Source: DATARH01 sp963789255 (GTDB lineage Bacteria > Pseudomonadota > Alphaproteobacteria > ATCC43930 > CGMCC-115725). Taken from it: a DNA stretch of 64,000 nt. The stretch spans positions 992,001 to 1,056,000 of the forward strand of contig CAWBJW010000002.1 of the NCBI GenBank assembly GCA_963789255.1. The letters are read 5' to 3'. The translations under genes and the position numbers were made by a program. How positions within the stretch are numbered: position 1 is the first letter of the stretch; each line of letters opens with the position of its first letter. The notes under the pieces are model-generated. The model was not told the DNA's origin, did no database searches, and saw only the letters and a list, made by a program, of their open reading frames with translations. Shown here one piece after another: positions 31,936 through 42,144 of this stretch.

Positions 31936-32187
31936 GCTCGACGCTCCGCGATCTTCGTCAGCGTAGTTAAGCCATCGCTCGGTTGAGGAATGCTTAACGC
32001 AAGTCTACCCTAAAAGGTTGTGCCCGGCCAGGGACATCGACCTAATCAATAGCGTTGCAGCAACGCGCCAAAGCGAGGGAGTAGAGGGCGCACCGTCAGA
32101 ACCCTCGCCCCGCTTGCGGGGAGAGGGCAGGGTGAGGGGCTGATTGCCGCCCGTACCGCCATTCGTGTCACAATCAACGAATTCCTG
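31936..32187. other. intergenic region with a family C repeat
   Basis: About 250 bases upstream of the sensor kinase and downstream of the broken hydrolase. A palindromic CCTCGCCCCGCTTGCGGGG element with a GAGAGGGCAGGGTGAGGGG tail lies at 32096-32140. Nothing else recognised. Confidence 0.5.
32096..32140. repeat. palindromic repeat (family C)
   Basis: Single copy of the CCTCGCCCC/GGGGAGAGGG element with GTGAGGGG tail. Related copies are at 14259-14402 and 38412-38490. Confidence 0.75.
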
Positions 32188-33518
<1,331 letters not shown>

Positions 33519-33780
33519 GCTCGATTCCTCCCTCCTCAGCCGCAAAGCGCGGCGGTATTCTCTACCGGGACCGCGCGGCGCGCACGCGGGATTTACCGCG
33601 GCGGGAAACCCGACGCTCGGGCAAAGTCGGACCGGAACCGACATTTGCACCGGACTTCTGCACCGTCTACGCGATTGACAATCGCTGCCCGAAAACCTGG
33701 TGCGAAAATCCTGATTTCTGGGCACGACAGCTTCGCGCCGTTAGCGGTCGATTAGAGGCCCCCCGGGCCAGGCTGGGGCG
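33519..33780. other. intergenic region, nothing seen
   Basis: About 260 bases upstream of the fumarylacetoacetase remnant, with locally lower GC near 33640-33730. Probably holds its promoter. No gene recognised. Confidence 0.35.
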
Positions 33781-34527
33781 CTACTTCAAGAACAGGGCGA
33801 CGCCGCTGAGCAGCACAAGAACGCCGACACCACGAGAGAACAACTGAATGCTGAGCCAGCGGGCGAGCCGGTCGCCCAGCCAGGAGCCGATGGTCACCAG
33901 CGGCAAACCGATGACCAGCAGGCTGATGGTCGGGCCCTTGTAGAACCCATAGCTTGCGTATCCGGTCAGGCGCGCGACGCCGCCGATCAGCGCCACGGCG
34001 CTCATGGTTACCCGAAAGGCGATCCTCTCCATCCGCAATGCATTGAAATAAACGACATAGATCGGCCCAACTCCGCCTCCGAACAAAGCGCTGAAGCATC
34101 CGCCGCAGATGCCGACCGCGGCGGCCAAAGCGCTGTGCCAACGGGTTGGCAAGACAGAAGCAGCACCGCCCTTCCACAACGCGTGCGCGGCATAGAGGAT
34201 CAAGAATACGCCCAGGCTATGTCGCAACGTATTTTCGTCGAGCAGTCTTATAAAATATAGGCCCAACCCAACACCCATCACTGTGTAGAACACAAGAAGG
34301 GCAAACTGCCGCCAGACTACGTGGCGCCAGTCGCGGCCTACCTGTTGCACCGAGGTGAGCGTGGTGAGAGCGGTTGCCACCGACACGGCGGTTGGTACAG
34401 GCAGGACGAAGGCGAGCATCGGAACGGCGATCAATCCGGCGCCGAAGCCGGCCGCGCTGCGGACGGCGAAGGCGGTTATCAACACCAGGACGTAGAACGC
34501 AAGGCCCGGAAGCGACAACAGCGACAT
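33781..34527 (-). CDS. sulfite exporter TauE/SafE family membrane protein
   Basis: 248 residues, almost wholly hydrophobic, with about eight predicted membrane helices. Family landmarks are the paired glycine-rich repeats FAVRSAAGFGAGLIAVPML near residue 20 and GGCFSALFGGGVGPIYVVYF near 140. Members export small organic or sulfur anions, but the substrate here is unknown. Start chosen at ATG 34527 (MSLLSLPGLAFYVLVLI) because the first helix begins there; the longer open frame upstream is not hydrophobic. The GC is slightly lower than that of its neighbours. Confidence 0.85.
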   Translation of the reverse strand: MSLLSLPGLAFYVLVLITAFAVRSAAGFGAGLIAVPMLAFVLPVPTAVSVATALTTLTSVQQVGRDWRHVVWRQFALLVFYTVMGVGLGLYFIRLLDENTLRHSLGVFLILYAAHALWKGGAASVLPTRWHSALAAAVGICGGCFSALFGGGVGPIYVVYFNALRMERIAFRVTMSAVALIGGVARLTGYASYGFYKGPTISLLVIGLPLVTIGSWLGDRLARWLSIQLFSRGVGVLVLLSGVALFLK

Positions 34528-34756
34528 TCTTTGAGTTTCCCGGCCCCTTTCGTGCAACGCGGCTGTGGGCTGCGGCTGGGCCGCATCCGGGAAATACGCG
34601 AACCCGCCCGCGGCGGAGAACCTCCAAGACCGCGGCACCGCATTTCCGCGTGCATTCGGCCGCAGGCGACCCCCCAAGTCCAGCCATACCGACACGGCGC
34701 AGCCATGTCGCCGCCGCAGGTGACCCCTTCGGTCCGGGAACGAACCTCGCTCGCCG
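34528..34756. other. intergenic region, nothing seen
   Basis: About 230 bases between the TauE/SafE gene and the efflux transporter on the same strand. Shadow frames only. Confidence 0.35.
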
Positions 34757-36004
34757 TCACGAGCTGCCCTCGGCGGCGGCCCGGCCGGTCTGTGTCGGGG
34801 TGATCCCGGCAAGCATCGGCAGCGAGCCGCTCGGCGGCCGGCTGAGCGCAAATATCCCGAAGCCGAACGCCAGGGCAATAAAGCCGCCGACCACCGCGAT
34901 CATGCTGACGGCGATCTGCCAGGGCAGCAAGGCAACGACAAAGGTGCCGACCGCGGCGACCGTCATCTGCAGGAAGCCCATCAGCCCGGAGGCCGTGCCG
35001 GCGAGCCGCGGATGGATGCTGAGCCCGGCTGCCATCACCGCCGGCTGGCTCATCCCGTCGCCGATCTCGCACAGCGCCATCGGCAGGAACAACGTCCACG
35101 GGGTGAGCCGCCCATAACTGTACCACAGCGCCATCGTCACGGCGGCGCTGACGGCGATCGCGCGTCCGAGGATCAGCAGCTTCACGCTGCCGAGACGCGG
35201 CGCGAAGCGGACGGCGGCGCCGTTGCCGAGCATGTAGGTTGCCATCGGCAGGAGGATCATCAGCCCATAGGTGCTGGGCGGCTCGCCCAGCGTATCGGCG
35301 AGCACATGCGGCACGCTGGCGATGAAGGTGAACCAGGAAGCGCTGGTGCAGGCGCTGCACAGGGCGAATCCGAGAAACGCCGGCGAGCGAAAGAGGGCGA
35401 TGTACGACCCCGCCATGCCGGCGAGGTCGAGCCGCGCCGGGCGAGGGTTGGTCTCGCCGAGCCGCGCCACGGTCAGCGCCAGCACGATCGCGCCGAGCAC
35501 GCCGAGCAGCGCGAAAATCGCCCGCCAGTCAACCCACTCGGCGAGGAAGGCGCCGGCCGCCGGAGAAATCGCCGGGGCCAGCGTCATCGCCATCATCACG
35601 ATCGCGAGGCCGCGCGCCGCCGCCTCGCGATCGTAGACGTCGCGGATGATCGCCCGGCCGAGGACGATGCCGGCGCAGGCCCCGCTTCCTTCGAGAACCC
35701 GGCCGACAATCAATGCCGTGAGCGACCAGGCAAGGCCGCAGACGAGCGTGCCGGCGAGGAACATCGCCAGCCCGGCGATCAGCACCGGGCGCCGTCCGAA
35801 CCGGTCCGACAGCGGCCCATAGACGAGCTGCCCGCCGGCGATCCCGGCGAGGTAAAGCGTGAGCACGAGCTGGACGCGTGCCGGGCGGCCATCGAACACA
35901 AGGGCGAGCAATGGCAGGGCCGGCACGACGATGTGCAGCGCGCAAAATGCCAGCGCGGTCACCGCCGCGAGCAGCGCCAGCGATGGCGCGCGCCTGGCGC
36001 TCAT
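34757..36004 (-). CDS. multidrug efflux MFS transporter, Bcr/CflA family
   Basis: 415-residue 12-helix major facilitator. The signature loop 2-3 motif GPLSDRFGRRPVLIAG and helix V motif LAPAISPAAGAFLAEWVDWRAIF are those of the Bcr/CflA drug:H+ antiporters. It is an inner-membrane exporter. ATG at 36004 overlaps the stop of the upstream acetyltransferase by four bases, so the genes are coupled. Drug substrate cannot be predicted. Confidence 0.9.
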   Translation of the reverse strand: MSARRAPSLALLAAVTALAFCALHIVVPALPLLALVFDGRPARVQLVLTLYLAGIAGGQLVYGPLSDRFGRRPVLIAGLAMFLAGTLVCGLAWSLTALIVGRVLEGSGACAGIVLGRAIIRDVYDREAAARGLAIVMMAMTLAPAISPAAGAFLAEWVDWRAIFALLGVLGAIVLALTVARLGETNPRPARLDLAGMAGSYIALFRSPAFLGFALCSACTSASWFTFIASVPHVLADTLGEPPSTYGLMILLPMATYMLGNGAAVRFAPRLGSVKLLILGRAIAVSAAVTMALWYSYGRLTPWTLFLPMALCEIGDGMSQPAVMAAGLSIHPRLAGTASGLMGFLQMTVAAVGTFVVALLPWQIAVSMIAVVGGFIALAFGFGIFALSRPPSGSLPMLAGITPTQTGRAAAEGSS

Positions 36005-36717
36005 TCCGGATTTGGCCGCAGGCTCGCCAGGGTGCGGCGCTGGGTTCCGTCGGCAGCGAAATTCGCCGGATCGAGCCAGCGCTCGAAAGCCGTGCGCAGC
36101 GCCTTCCATTCGCCGTCGATGACCGAAAACCACGCGGTGTCGCGGTTGCGGCCGCGGGTTATCGTCGCCTGCCGGAACAGGCCCTCGTAGCGGAACCCGA
36201 GGCGCAGGGCGGCGGCGCGGCTCGGCGCGTTGAGCGAATCGCATTTCCATTCGTAGCGGCGATAGCCGAGCTCGTCGAAGACGCGGCGCATCATCAGGTA
36301 CATCGCTTCGCTCGCCGCCGGCCGGCGCAGCAGGCGCGGGCTGAACACGAGGCTGCCGACCTCGACGACCCCGACCGCCGGCTGGGCGTTGATGTAGGCC
36401 GCAACGCCGACCGCTGTGCCGGCCGCGTTGTCGCGGATGGCGTGGAACAGGCGGTGCGAGTCGGCGCACGCTCCCGCTATCCAGGCACGGTATTCGGCCA
36501 GCGTCGCGAAGGGACCGTAGGGGTAATAGGTCCAGTTGCGTCCCTCGCGGTCCTCGGCGTTGGCCTCGAAGAGTTCGGCGGCATGGCGCTCGGGATCGAG
36601 CGGCTCGACGGTGCAGAAGCGGCCCGCCATCGCGGTGCGCGGCGGCAGCGGCCGCGGCGACCACCCCGCGACCGCGAGCCCGACCGGCTGGCCGAGGTGA
36701 TTGCGTTGCGGTTCCAT
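36001..36717 (-). CDS. GNAT family N-acetyltransferase (RimJ/RimL type)
   Basis: 238 residues. After an N-terminal RNHLGQPVGLAV segment typical of this subgroup, the GNAT fold shows VGVAAYINAQPAVGVVEVGS, then a C-terminal EWKCDSLNAPSRAAALRLGF with the acetyl-CoA-site arrangement of RimJ/RimL-type enzymes. Likely acetylates a small molecule or protein N-terminus. Its start lies next to the stop of the upstream hypothetical gene, and its end overlaps the Bcr/CflA exporter, so an export/detoxification operon is plausible. Confidence 0.85.
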   Translation of the reverse strand: MEPQRNHLGQPVGLAVAGWSPRPLPPRTAMAGRFCTVEPLDPERHAAELFEANAEDREGRNWTYYPYGPFATLAEYRAWIAGACADSHRLFHAIRDNAAGTAVGVAAYINAQPAVGVVEVGSLVFSPRLLRRPAASEAMYLMMRRVFDELGYRRYEWKCDSLNAPSRAAALRLGFRYEGLFRQATITRGRNRDTAWFSVIDGEWKALRTAFERWLDPANFAADGTQRRTLASLRPNPE

Positions 36718-37241
36718 CAGCCCTGTCCCTGGAGACGTTCCGTCATCGGCGCGTAAAGCGCGACCGCGCCGCCGAGCCGCGCGCCCGCAGCGCGCGCCGC
36801 CGCGAGATCCGGGAAGACGGCGATGCCGCGATAGGGAACCGAGCGGTCGAGCGCAACGGCTCTCAGCCAGACGAGCCCGTCCTGGGGCGGCCCGGGGGCG
36901 GCGCGATCGCCGACAAGCAGGGTTCCCGTCATCGGCACGTCCGGAGCGGCATCGAGCCCGTCGAACAGATTGCGCCGGTGCCGGCGCTCGTCGACCACGG
37001 CGAGGAACGGCCCCATGCCGCGCGTGCGCCGATAGATCGCGCTGTCGAATACGGCGGGCGAGGCAGCCGTGTACATCGCCAACGAGGGCGGCGGCCCGTC
37101 ATCGAGCGCGCGAAAGCGCTGCGCCGACGAGATGCCGGGTACCGCCGCCATCGCCGCGAGGTGGCCGCGATACCACGCGTCCCACTCGGCGATGCGGCTC
37201 GGGTCGAGAAGGCCGCTTTCGCTGATGAAGATCATCGCCAA
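36717..37241 (-). CDS. hypothetical protein (possible ferredoxin-fold dimeric protein)
   Basis: 174 residues, no signal or membrane segment. The order ISESGLLDPSRIAEWDAWYRGHL, MAAVPGISSAQRF, then a second weaker repeat-like half (VPYRGIAVFPDLAAA) suggests a dimeric alpha-beta barrel (EthD/DUF4286-like), but this is a guess from pattern only. It shares its last base with the acetyltransferase start region and lies 6 bases after the phosphoribosyltransferase stop, so it is part of that transcription unit. Confidence 0.6.
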   Translation of the reverse strand: MAMIFISESGLLDPSRIAEWDAWYRGHLAAMAAVPGISSAQRFRALDDGPPPSLAMYTAASPAVFDSAIYRRTRGMGPFLAVVDERRHRRNLFDGLDAAPDVPMTGTLLVGDRAAPGPPQDGLVWLRAVALDRSVPYRGIAVFPDLAAARAAGARLGGAVALYAPMTERLQGQG

Positions 37242-37247
37242 GGTACC

Positions 37248-38360
37248 TCAGCGCTTGCGCAACAGGAACTCGCGGCCGGCCTTGACCATCGGCTGGCCGT
37301 CATAGGCGATGATGTCGGCCGTGGCGTAGGTCTCGCTCCACAGCTCGGGCAGGTAGGAGCCGGTGCCGATCATGTCGATCGGCGCATTGGCCGCCGCCAT
37401 CATCCGGCATTTCTCCGGGCCGAAGCCCGAGCTGGCGACGATCCTGGTCGCCGGAAACCCGGCTTCGTTCAGCACCTGGCGCAAGCACCACAGCGCGGCG
37501 GCCGAAACCCCGGTGCCGACCAGGCAGCGCAGTTCGGCCTCGGTGCGGTAGCCGCGGATCGATTGCGGCGCGTGATGTTCGAGCACCTCGTAGGAGCGGG
37601 CGAGGTCGAGCCCCTCGCAATAGCGCCCGCCCGGAGTGTCCATGCGGAAGGCGAGGCGGCCCGCGGCGGCCAGCTCGGGAAAGCGCCGGGCGACCGCGAC
37701 CGAATCGCTGGTTTCCTGCCCGAAATAATCGACGAGCACGGTCAGCGCCTCGTCGGGGAAGGTCTCGTGAAACATCTCGGCGGCGCGCACCGTCGATCCG
37801 GCGTAGCCGATCAGCGCGTGCGGCATCGTGCCCAGGCCCTTGTCACCACCGAAAAAATGCGCGGTCGCCGCCGCGGCGCAGCCGACAAACCCGACCGCGC
37901 CGGCGACCTTCCTGGCGTGCGCCGAGCCGACCGAAGCGGCATAGGCCATCATTTCGGCCATCTCGGCGCCGGCGCAGTGGCGCGCATCCATCGCCAGAAA
38001 GGCCACCTTTGGCAGATCGGCGCACATCGCCGAGGCGTTGTAGGCGGCAACGCAGGCCGGCCCGAGCTTCTGCAGCAGCACGGTTTCGAGATCGACCAGA
38101 TGATAGAGCGGGCCGGTCAGGTAAAGGACCGGCTCGCCGGCGCCGACCCAGGCGGCTTCGGGATGGTTGAGCTCGATCGTGAAACTGACCCCGCGCTCGG
38201 CCGCCATTCGCTCGACGAACCCGACCGCGAAGCGCGGTGCCGAGATGACCGGCCGGCGCATGAAGACGGCGTAGGTCGCCGCGCGATCGCCGAACCGGCC
38301 GACGATCGCCTTGGTCTTCAGGAAATAGCTGTCGGTCCGCGCGGCGAGGTCGTCAGTCAT
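37248..38360 (-). CDS. nicotinate phosphoribosyltransferase family protein
   Basis: 370 residues. The type II phosphoribosyltransferase barrel is recognisable from DSYFLKTKAIV at the start, GEPVLYLTGPLYHLVDLET, AMDARHCAGAEMAEMMAYAA, IGYAGSTVRAAEMF, DYFGQETSDSV and ASSGFGPEKC. Members join nicotinate (or quinolinate) to PRPP in NAD synthesis. It is close to a subgroup of stand-alone nicotinate phosphoribosyltransferase-like proteins in alphaproteobacteria, shorter than PncB. Start ATG 38360. The exact substrate is inferred. Confidence 0.82.
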   Translation of the reverse strand: MTDDLAARTDSYFLKTKAIVGRFGDRAATYAVFMRRPVISAPRFAVGFVERMAAERGVSFTIELNHPEAAWVGAGEPVLYLTGPLYHLVDLETVLLQKLGPACVAAYNASAMCADLPKVAFLAMDARHCAGAEMAEMMAYAASVGSAHARKVAGAVGFVGCAAAATAHFFGGDKGLGTMPHALIGYAGSTVRAAEMFHETFPDEALTVLVDYFGQETSDSVAVARRFPELAAAGRLAFRMDTPGGRYCEGLDLARSYEVLEHHAPQSIRGYRTEAELRCLVGTGVSAAALWCLRQVLNEAGFPATRIVASSGFGPEKCRMMAAANAPIDMIGTGSYLPELWSETYATADIIAYDGQPMVKAGREFLLRKR

Positions 38361-38411
38361 CGGCGGCGCCTTAGTCAGAAGGGTTTTCGACCAGGTTGAT
38401 CCACCGGTGCC

Positions 38412-38490
38412 GGCCCCTCACCCCAACCCTCTCCCCGTGTCCACGGGGAGAGGGAGGGACCCGCGCGTAGCGTGGGAGGGTGAGGGGCGG
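38412..38490. repeat. palindromic repeat (family C)
   Basis: CCTCACCCCAACCCTCTCCC is followed by a palindrome and a GGGAGAGGGAGGG arm, then GCGTGGGAGGGTGAGGGG. Lies between two same-strand genes (DAHP synthase 3' end and phosphoribosyltransferase start). Confidence 0.78.
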
Positions 38491-38512
38491 GCACCGCGTG
38501 AGCAGAGCCGCG

Positions 38513-39920
38513 TCACGAGACCGTGGCGAGCCGGTCGGCGCCGGCGGTGCCGTTGCCGTTCGCGTGCCCCTGCCGCTCGCGCTTTAAGGCCTCGGCGACC
38601 TCGAAGGCCAGTTCCAATGCCTGGTTGGCGTTGAGCCGCGGGTCGCAATGGGTCAGGTAGTTGGCCGAGAGGCCCTGCTCGCTGACCTTCTGGGCGCCGC
38701 CGACGCATTCGGTGACGTTCTGGCCGGTCAACTCGAAATGCACCCCGCCGGCATAGCTCCCCTCGGCCAGATGCACCGCGAAGGCGCCGTGCAATTCGTC
38801 GAGGATGCGGTCGAAAATCCGCGTCTTGTAGCCGTTGGACGAGGTGATCGTGTTGCCGTGCATCGGGTCGATGCACCATACCACGTGGCGTCCCTCGCGT
38901 TTGACCGCGCGGATTAAGGGCGGCAGTTTGTCGGCGACCTTGTCCGCCCCCATCCGGGTGATCAGGGTGAGGCGCCCCGGCTCGTTCTGCGGGTTGAGCT
39001 TGTCGATCAGGCGCAACAGGTCGGCGGGGTCGAGCGTCGGCCCGCATTTCATGCCGACCGGGTTCTTGATCCCGCCGAGGAACTCGGCATGGGCGCCGTC
39101 GACCTGCCTTGTGCGGTCGCCGAGCCAGACCAGATGGGCCGAGCAGTCGTACCAGTCGCCGGTCGTCGAATTCGACGCGGGTCATCGCCTCCTCATAGGA
39201 GAGGAACAGCGCCTCGTGCGAGGTGTAGAACTCGGTCTCGCGGATCTGCGGCGTCGTCTCGGAATTGAGCCCGCACGCCGCCATGAAATCGAGCGTCTCG
39301 GTCAGCCGGTCGGCCAATGCCTGGTAGCGCTCGCCTTGCGGCGAGTCGGCGACGAAATCCTGGTTCCAGGCGTGCACCCGGTGCAGATCGGCATAGCCGC
39401 CCTGGGCGAAGGCGCGCAGCAGGTTCAAGGTGGCGGCCGACTGGCTGTAGGCCTGCACCATGCGCTGCGGGTCGGGCTCGCGCGCGGCGGCGTCGAAATC
39501 GAGGCCGTTGATGATGTCGCCGCGATAGGAGGGGAGCGTGACCCCGTTCTGCGTCTCGCTGTCCGAGGAGCGCGGCTTGGCGAACTGACCGGCCATCCGC
39601 CCGAGCTTGACCACCGGGCAGGCCGCGCCGAAGGTCAGCACCACCGCCATCTGCAGCAATACCTTGAAGCTGTCGCGGATGTTGTTGGGGTGGAACTCGG
39701 CGAAGCTTTCGGCGCAGTCGCCGCCCTGTAGGAGAAACGCCTTGCCGGCGGCGACGTCGGCGAGCCGGTCCTTGAGCCGGCGCGCCTCGCCGGCGAAAAC
39801 GAGCGGCGGGAAGTTGTGCAGCGTCGCCTCGACGCGGGCGAGCGCGGCTTCGTCGGCATAGCCGGGGACCTGCCGGATCGGCAGGGCGCGCCAGCTTTGG
39901 GGTGTCCATTGCTCGGTCAT
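38513..39920 (-). CDS. aroF: class II 3-deoxy-7-phosphoheptulonate synthase (one frameshift)
   Basis: First enzyme of the shikimate pathway, joining PEP and erythrose 4-phosphate. About 469 residues. It begins MTEQWTPQSWRALPIRQVPG and shows LLQGGDCAESFAEF, GRMAGQFAKPRSS, PSYRGDIINGLDF and, later, GGIKNPVGMKCGPT, WCIDPMHGNT, VHFELTGQNVTECVGG and CDPRLNANQALELAFEVAE. The frame changes once near 39165: one extra base in the sequence giving VEFDD. Correction restores TGDWYDCSAHLVWLGDRTRQ. Regulation is visible: a Phe-Trp-Tyr leader peptide and attenuator lie upstream (40041-40171). The symbol follows the usual alphaproteobacterial naming and is not diagnostic. Confidence 0.9.
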
Positions 39921-39973
39921 GACACAAGGCCTCCCCGCCATCCGGTGCGGGTCCTGGGGATCGATCTGGGCAT
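39917..39973 (-). CDS. small upstream ORF overlapping the DAHP synthase start
   Basis: 18-codon frame with a strong ribosome site (GGAGGT, 7 bases before its ATG at 39973), ending in a TGA that overlaps the aroF ATG (ATGA). It could couple translation of aroF to the leader. Alternatively a single indel here hides an N-terminal extension of AroF. No family match. Confidence 0.3.
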   Translation of the reverse strand: MPRSIPRTRTGWRGGLVS

Positions 39974-40040
39974 GGGTGGGTTACCTCCGGGGCTGGAGGC
40001 CGCTCCACTTTTGGCGACGTTCGGATCGGTAGGATCTTGG

Positions 40041-40070
40041 AACAAGAAAGCCGCCTCGGTGGGGCGGCTT
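40041..40070 (-). terminator. attenuator terminator hairpin upstream of DAHP synthase
   Basis: On the minus strand AAGCCGCC (40070-40063) pairs with GGCGGCTT (40055-40048) around a 7-base loop, followed by TCTTGTTCC, which is T-rich but interrupted. It lies 24 bases after the stop of the FWYRRY leader peptide and 120 bases before the aroF start. The GGCGGCC at the end of the leader frame could pair with the AGCCGCC arm as an antiterminator. Confidence 0.7.
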
Positions 40071-40093
40071 GGGGAAAACGCAGATACGCGATC

Positions 40094-40171
40094 CTAGGCC
40101 GCCGTCATATACCGGCGGTACCAAAATCGCGCGACGTGGCGGGGGCCGCGAGCGGCCCTGAGTTCTGCCAT
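40094..40171 (-). CDS. aromatic amino acid leader peptide (attenuator)
   Basis: 25-residue leader: ATG at 40171 with GAGGG five bases upstream, product MAELRAARGPRHVARFWYRR followed by YMTAA and a TAG stop at 40096-40094. The consecutive Phe-Trp-Tyr codons plus a second Tyr match the three end products of the pathway started by the downstream DAHP synthase. The RNA over the Arg-Arg codons (CCGCCG) can pair with the CGGCGG near the leader's end, and that in turn with the terminator arm. This is the standard arrangement in which ribosome stalling on starvation for Phe, Trp or Tyr prevents termination. It is too short for automatic gene callers. Confidence 0.78.
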   Translation of the reverse strand: MAELRAARGPRHVARFWYRRYMTAA

Positions 40172-40357
40172 AGCGCCCTCATGCTATCGGTCGCGCCTGG
40201 ACGAGGCAAGCAGTTTCATGGACCCGCTCGCGCCCGGCTTTGCGGCGTCGCGGCCCGGCGCGACCCGGGATCGCCGGCGGTGGCCGGCATGCGGCTTGCG
40301 GCGCCACCGGCTTCCCGCCATAGATGGCCCCGCCGCTAATCCGGGAGTTTGCGTTAG

Positions 40358-41182
40358 ATGATCGATCGCCTGTTCGAGATCGGCCGCGCCGCGCCGTCGA
40401 TGATGGCCGCATTCGCGCTGGCCCTCTTCTGGACCGGCTCGGCCGGGGCGACCGATATCATGCCGCATCGCGCCCTCTACACGATGACCCTTGAGCGGGC
40501 CAGCAGCGATGCCGGCGTCACCGGGGCAAGCGGCACGATGGCCTATCAATGGGGCGAGAGCTGCAACGGCTGGACCATCGAGCAGCGTTACCGGCTTAAT
40601 ATGGGTTACGCCGAGTCGTCCGATGTCACCATCGCGTCGAATTTCGTGACCTGGGAGGCGAAGGACGGGCTGAGCTATCGCTTCAACCAGAAAGAGACGC
40701 GCAACGGCGCCGATGATGATGAGATCCGCGGCACCGCCAAGCTCGACGGCCCCGGCAAAGGCGGCACCGCCGATTTCGAAAAGCCGGCGGGCAAGACCTT
40801 CCAGCTGCCGCCGGGCATGCTGTTTCCCAGCGCGCACACGATCTTTCTGATCGACCAGGCCAAGGCCGGGGTGAACTTCATTACCAGGCACGTGTTCGAC
40901 GGCGCGACGGTGGACAACGCGGTGCTGGTCTCGGCGGTGATCGGCCCCAAGGTCGAGCCCGACGCCGAGGCGGCCAGGAAAAGTCCGCTGTTGAACCATC
41001 CGGGCTGGCGCATCAGGCTGGCCTTCTTCCCGGCCGACCCCAAAGAGGAAACGCCCGATTACGAGCTCGGCATGCTGCTGCTCGACGATGGCGTGTCGCG
41101 CGACATGGTGATCGATTACGGCGATTACGCGATCCGCGCCAAGCTCGACGACATCGAGGCCCTGCCGAAGCCGGACTGCTGA
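40358..41182 (+). CDS. eipB: cell envelope integrity protein EipB (DUF1849)
   Basis: 274-residue periplasmic protein. A signal peptide (to about residue 31, ALALFWTGSAGA) is followed by the DUF1849 beta-spiral: PHRALYTMTLERA, GESCNGWTIEQRYRL, FNQKETRNGADDD, PPGMLFPSAHTIFLI and NHPGWRIRLAFFP. The two conserved cysteines of the family are present, at residue 69 (GESC) and at the extreme C-terminus (PKPDC). In Brucella EipB these form a disulfide needed for function in envelope stress. ATG at 40358 gives MIDRLFEIG. Divergent from the DAHP synthase leader. Confidence 0.9.
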   Translation: MIDRLFEIGRAAPSMMAAFALALFWTGSAGATDIMPHRALYTMTLERASSDAGVTGASGTMAYQWGESCNGWTIEQRYRLNMGYAESSDVTIASNFVTWEAKDGLSYRFNQKETRNGADDDEIRGTAKLDGPGKGGTADFEKPAGKTFQLPPGMLFPSAHTIFLIDQAKAGVNFITRHVFDGATVDNAVLVSAVIGPKVEPDAEAARKSPLLNHPGWRIRLAFFPADPKEETPDYELGMLLLDDGVSRDMVIDYGDYAIRAKLDDIEALPKPDC

Positions 41183-41187
41183 GCCCC

Positions 41188-42105
41188 TCAAAATTCCCCG
41201 CTCCGGTAGGCCTCGTCGAGGCGCCTGGCGTCGTCCTCCGAGGGTTCCTCCCAGGCGTCGCCGCGGCGGCGCAGCGCCCCGGTGAAGTCGGGCGGGCGCT
41301 TGTCGTTGAAGGCCTGGCGCCCTTCCTCGCCGTCGGTCGTCACCTGGATCAAGAGATTGTTGATCAGGTTCTGGACATGCCAGGCCTGGTCGGTCGGCAG
41401 ATCGCCGAAGCGGACGACAAACTCCTTCATCATGCGCACCGCAACGGGCGGCATCGTGACGATGTGGCGGGCGATCGTTTCGGCCCGCTCCATCAACCGG
41501 GCATGCGGCACCACCTCGTTGACGAGGCCGATGCGCAGCGCCTCCTCGGCATCGACCGGATCGTCGGTCAAGAGCATCTTCATCGCGTCGATATAGCGAA
41601 GCTGCTTGATCAAGAGGCTGGCGCCCGGCCCGTGGCCGAGCCAGCCCTGCGTCGTCAGCGCGAACTTGAAGCGGGCATGCTCGCGGCTGGCGATGCGGAT
41701 ATCGGTCGACGACAGCAGCATGTAGAGCCCGGCGCCCGCCGCCCAGCCGTTGACCGCGGCGATGACCGGCTTCCACACCCGCGGGTAATGGTCGCCCATC
41801 CGCCCGTCCGCTCCGGTCTTCTGCCCGTGCACGGTCCCGGCAAGCGGCCAGAAGATGCGTTGGGTGCGCAGATATTCGCGCTCCTCGGCGGTGATGTCGC
41901 CGCGCGGCGCCAGATCGTGGCCGCCGCAGAAATGCCGCTCGCCGGCGCCGGTCACGATCGCGCACCGGATGTCGCGATCCTCCCAGAGATCGATCCACGC
42001 CGCCGAGATCGCGTCCGCGGTTGGCTTGTCGAGGATGTTGGCCTTCGCCGGATTGTTGAGCGTGATATAGGCGACCCCGTCGCGCTTTTCGTAGTCGATC
42101 GCCAC
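41188..42105 (-). CDS. enoyl-CoA hydratase/isomerase family protein
   Basis: 305-residue crotonase-fold enzyme acting on a CoA thioester. MAIDYEKRDGVAYITLNNPAKAN opens the protein. The oxyanion hole residues lie in HFCGGHDLAPRGD and VIAAVNGWAAGAGLYMLLSS, and LIKQLRYIDAMKMLLTDDP and GLVNEVVPHARLMERAE follow. A ~20-residue insert near 95-115 is longer than in standard hydratases. One or both of the usual catalytic glutamates is not obvious, so the exact reaction is uncertain. Convergent with eipB, 5 bases apart. Confidence 0.88.
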   Translation of the reverse strand: MAIDYEKRDGVAYITLNNPAKANILDKPTADAISAAWIDLWEDRDIRCAIVTGAGERHFCGGHDLAPRGDITAEEREYLRTQRIFWPLAGTVHGQKTGADGRMGDHYPRVWKPVIAAVNGWAAGAGLYMLLSSTDIRIASREHARFKFALTTQGWLGHGPGASLLIKQLRYIDAMKMLLTDDPVDAEEALRIGLVNEVVPHARLMERAETIARHIVTMPPVAVRMMKEFVVRFGDLPTDQAWHVQNLINNLLIQVTTDGEEGRQAFNDKRPPDFTGALRRRGDAWEEPSEDDARRLDEAYRSGEF

Positions 42106-42144
42106 GTCGCTCTCCTCGGCTGGCCGCGAACCCGGCGAGCTCGC

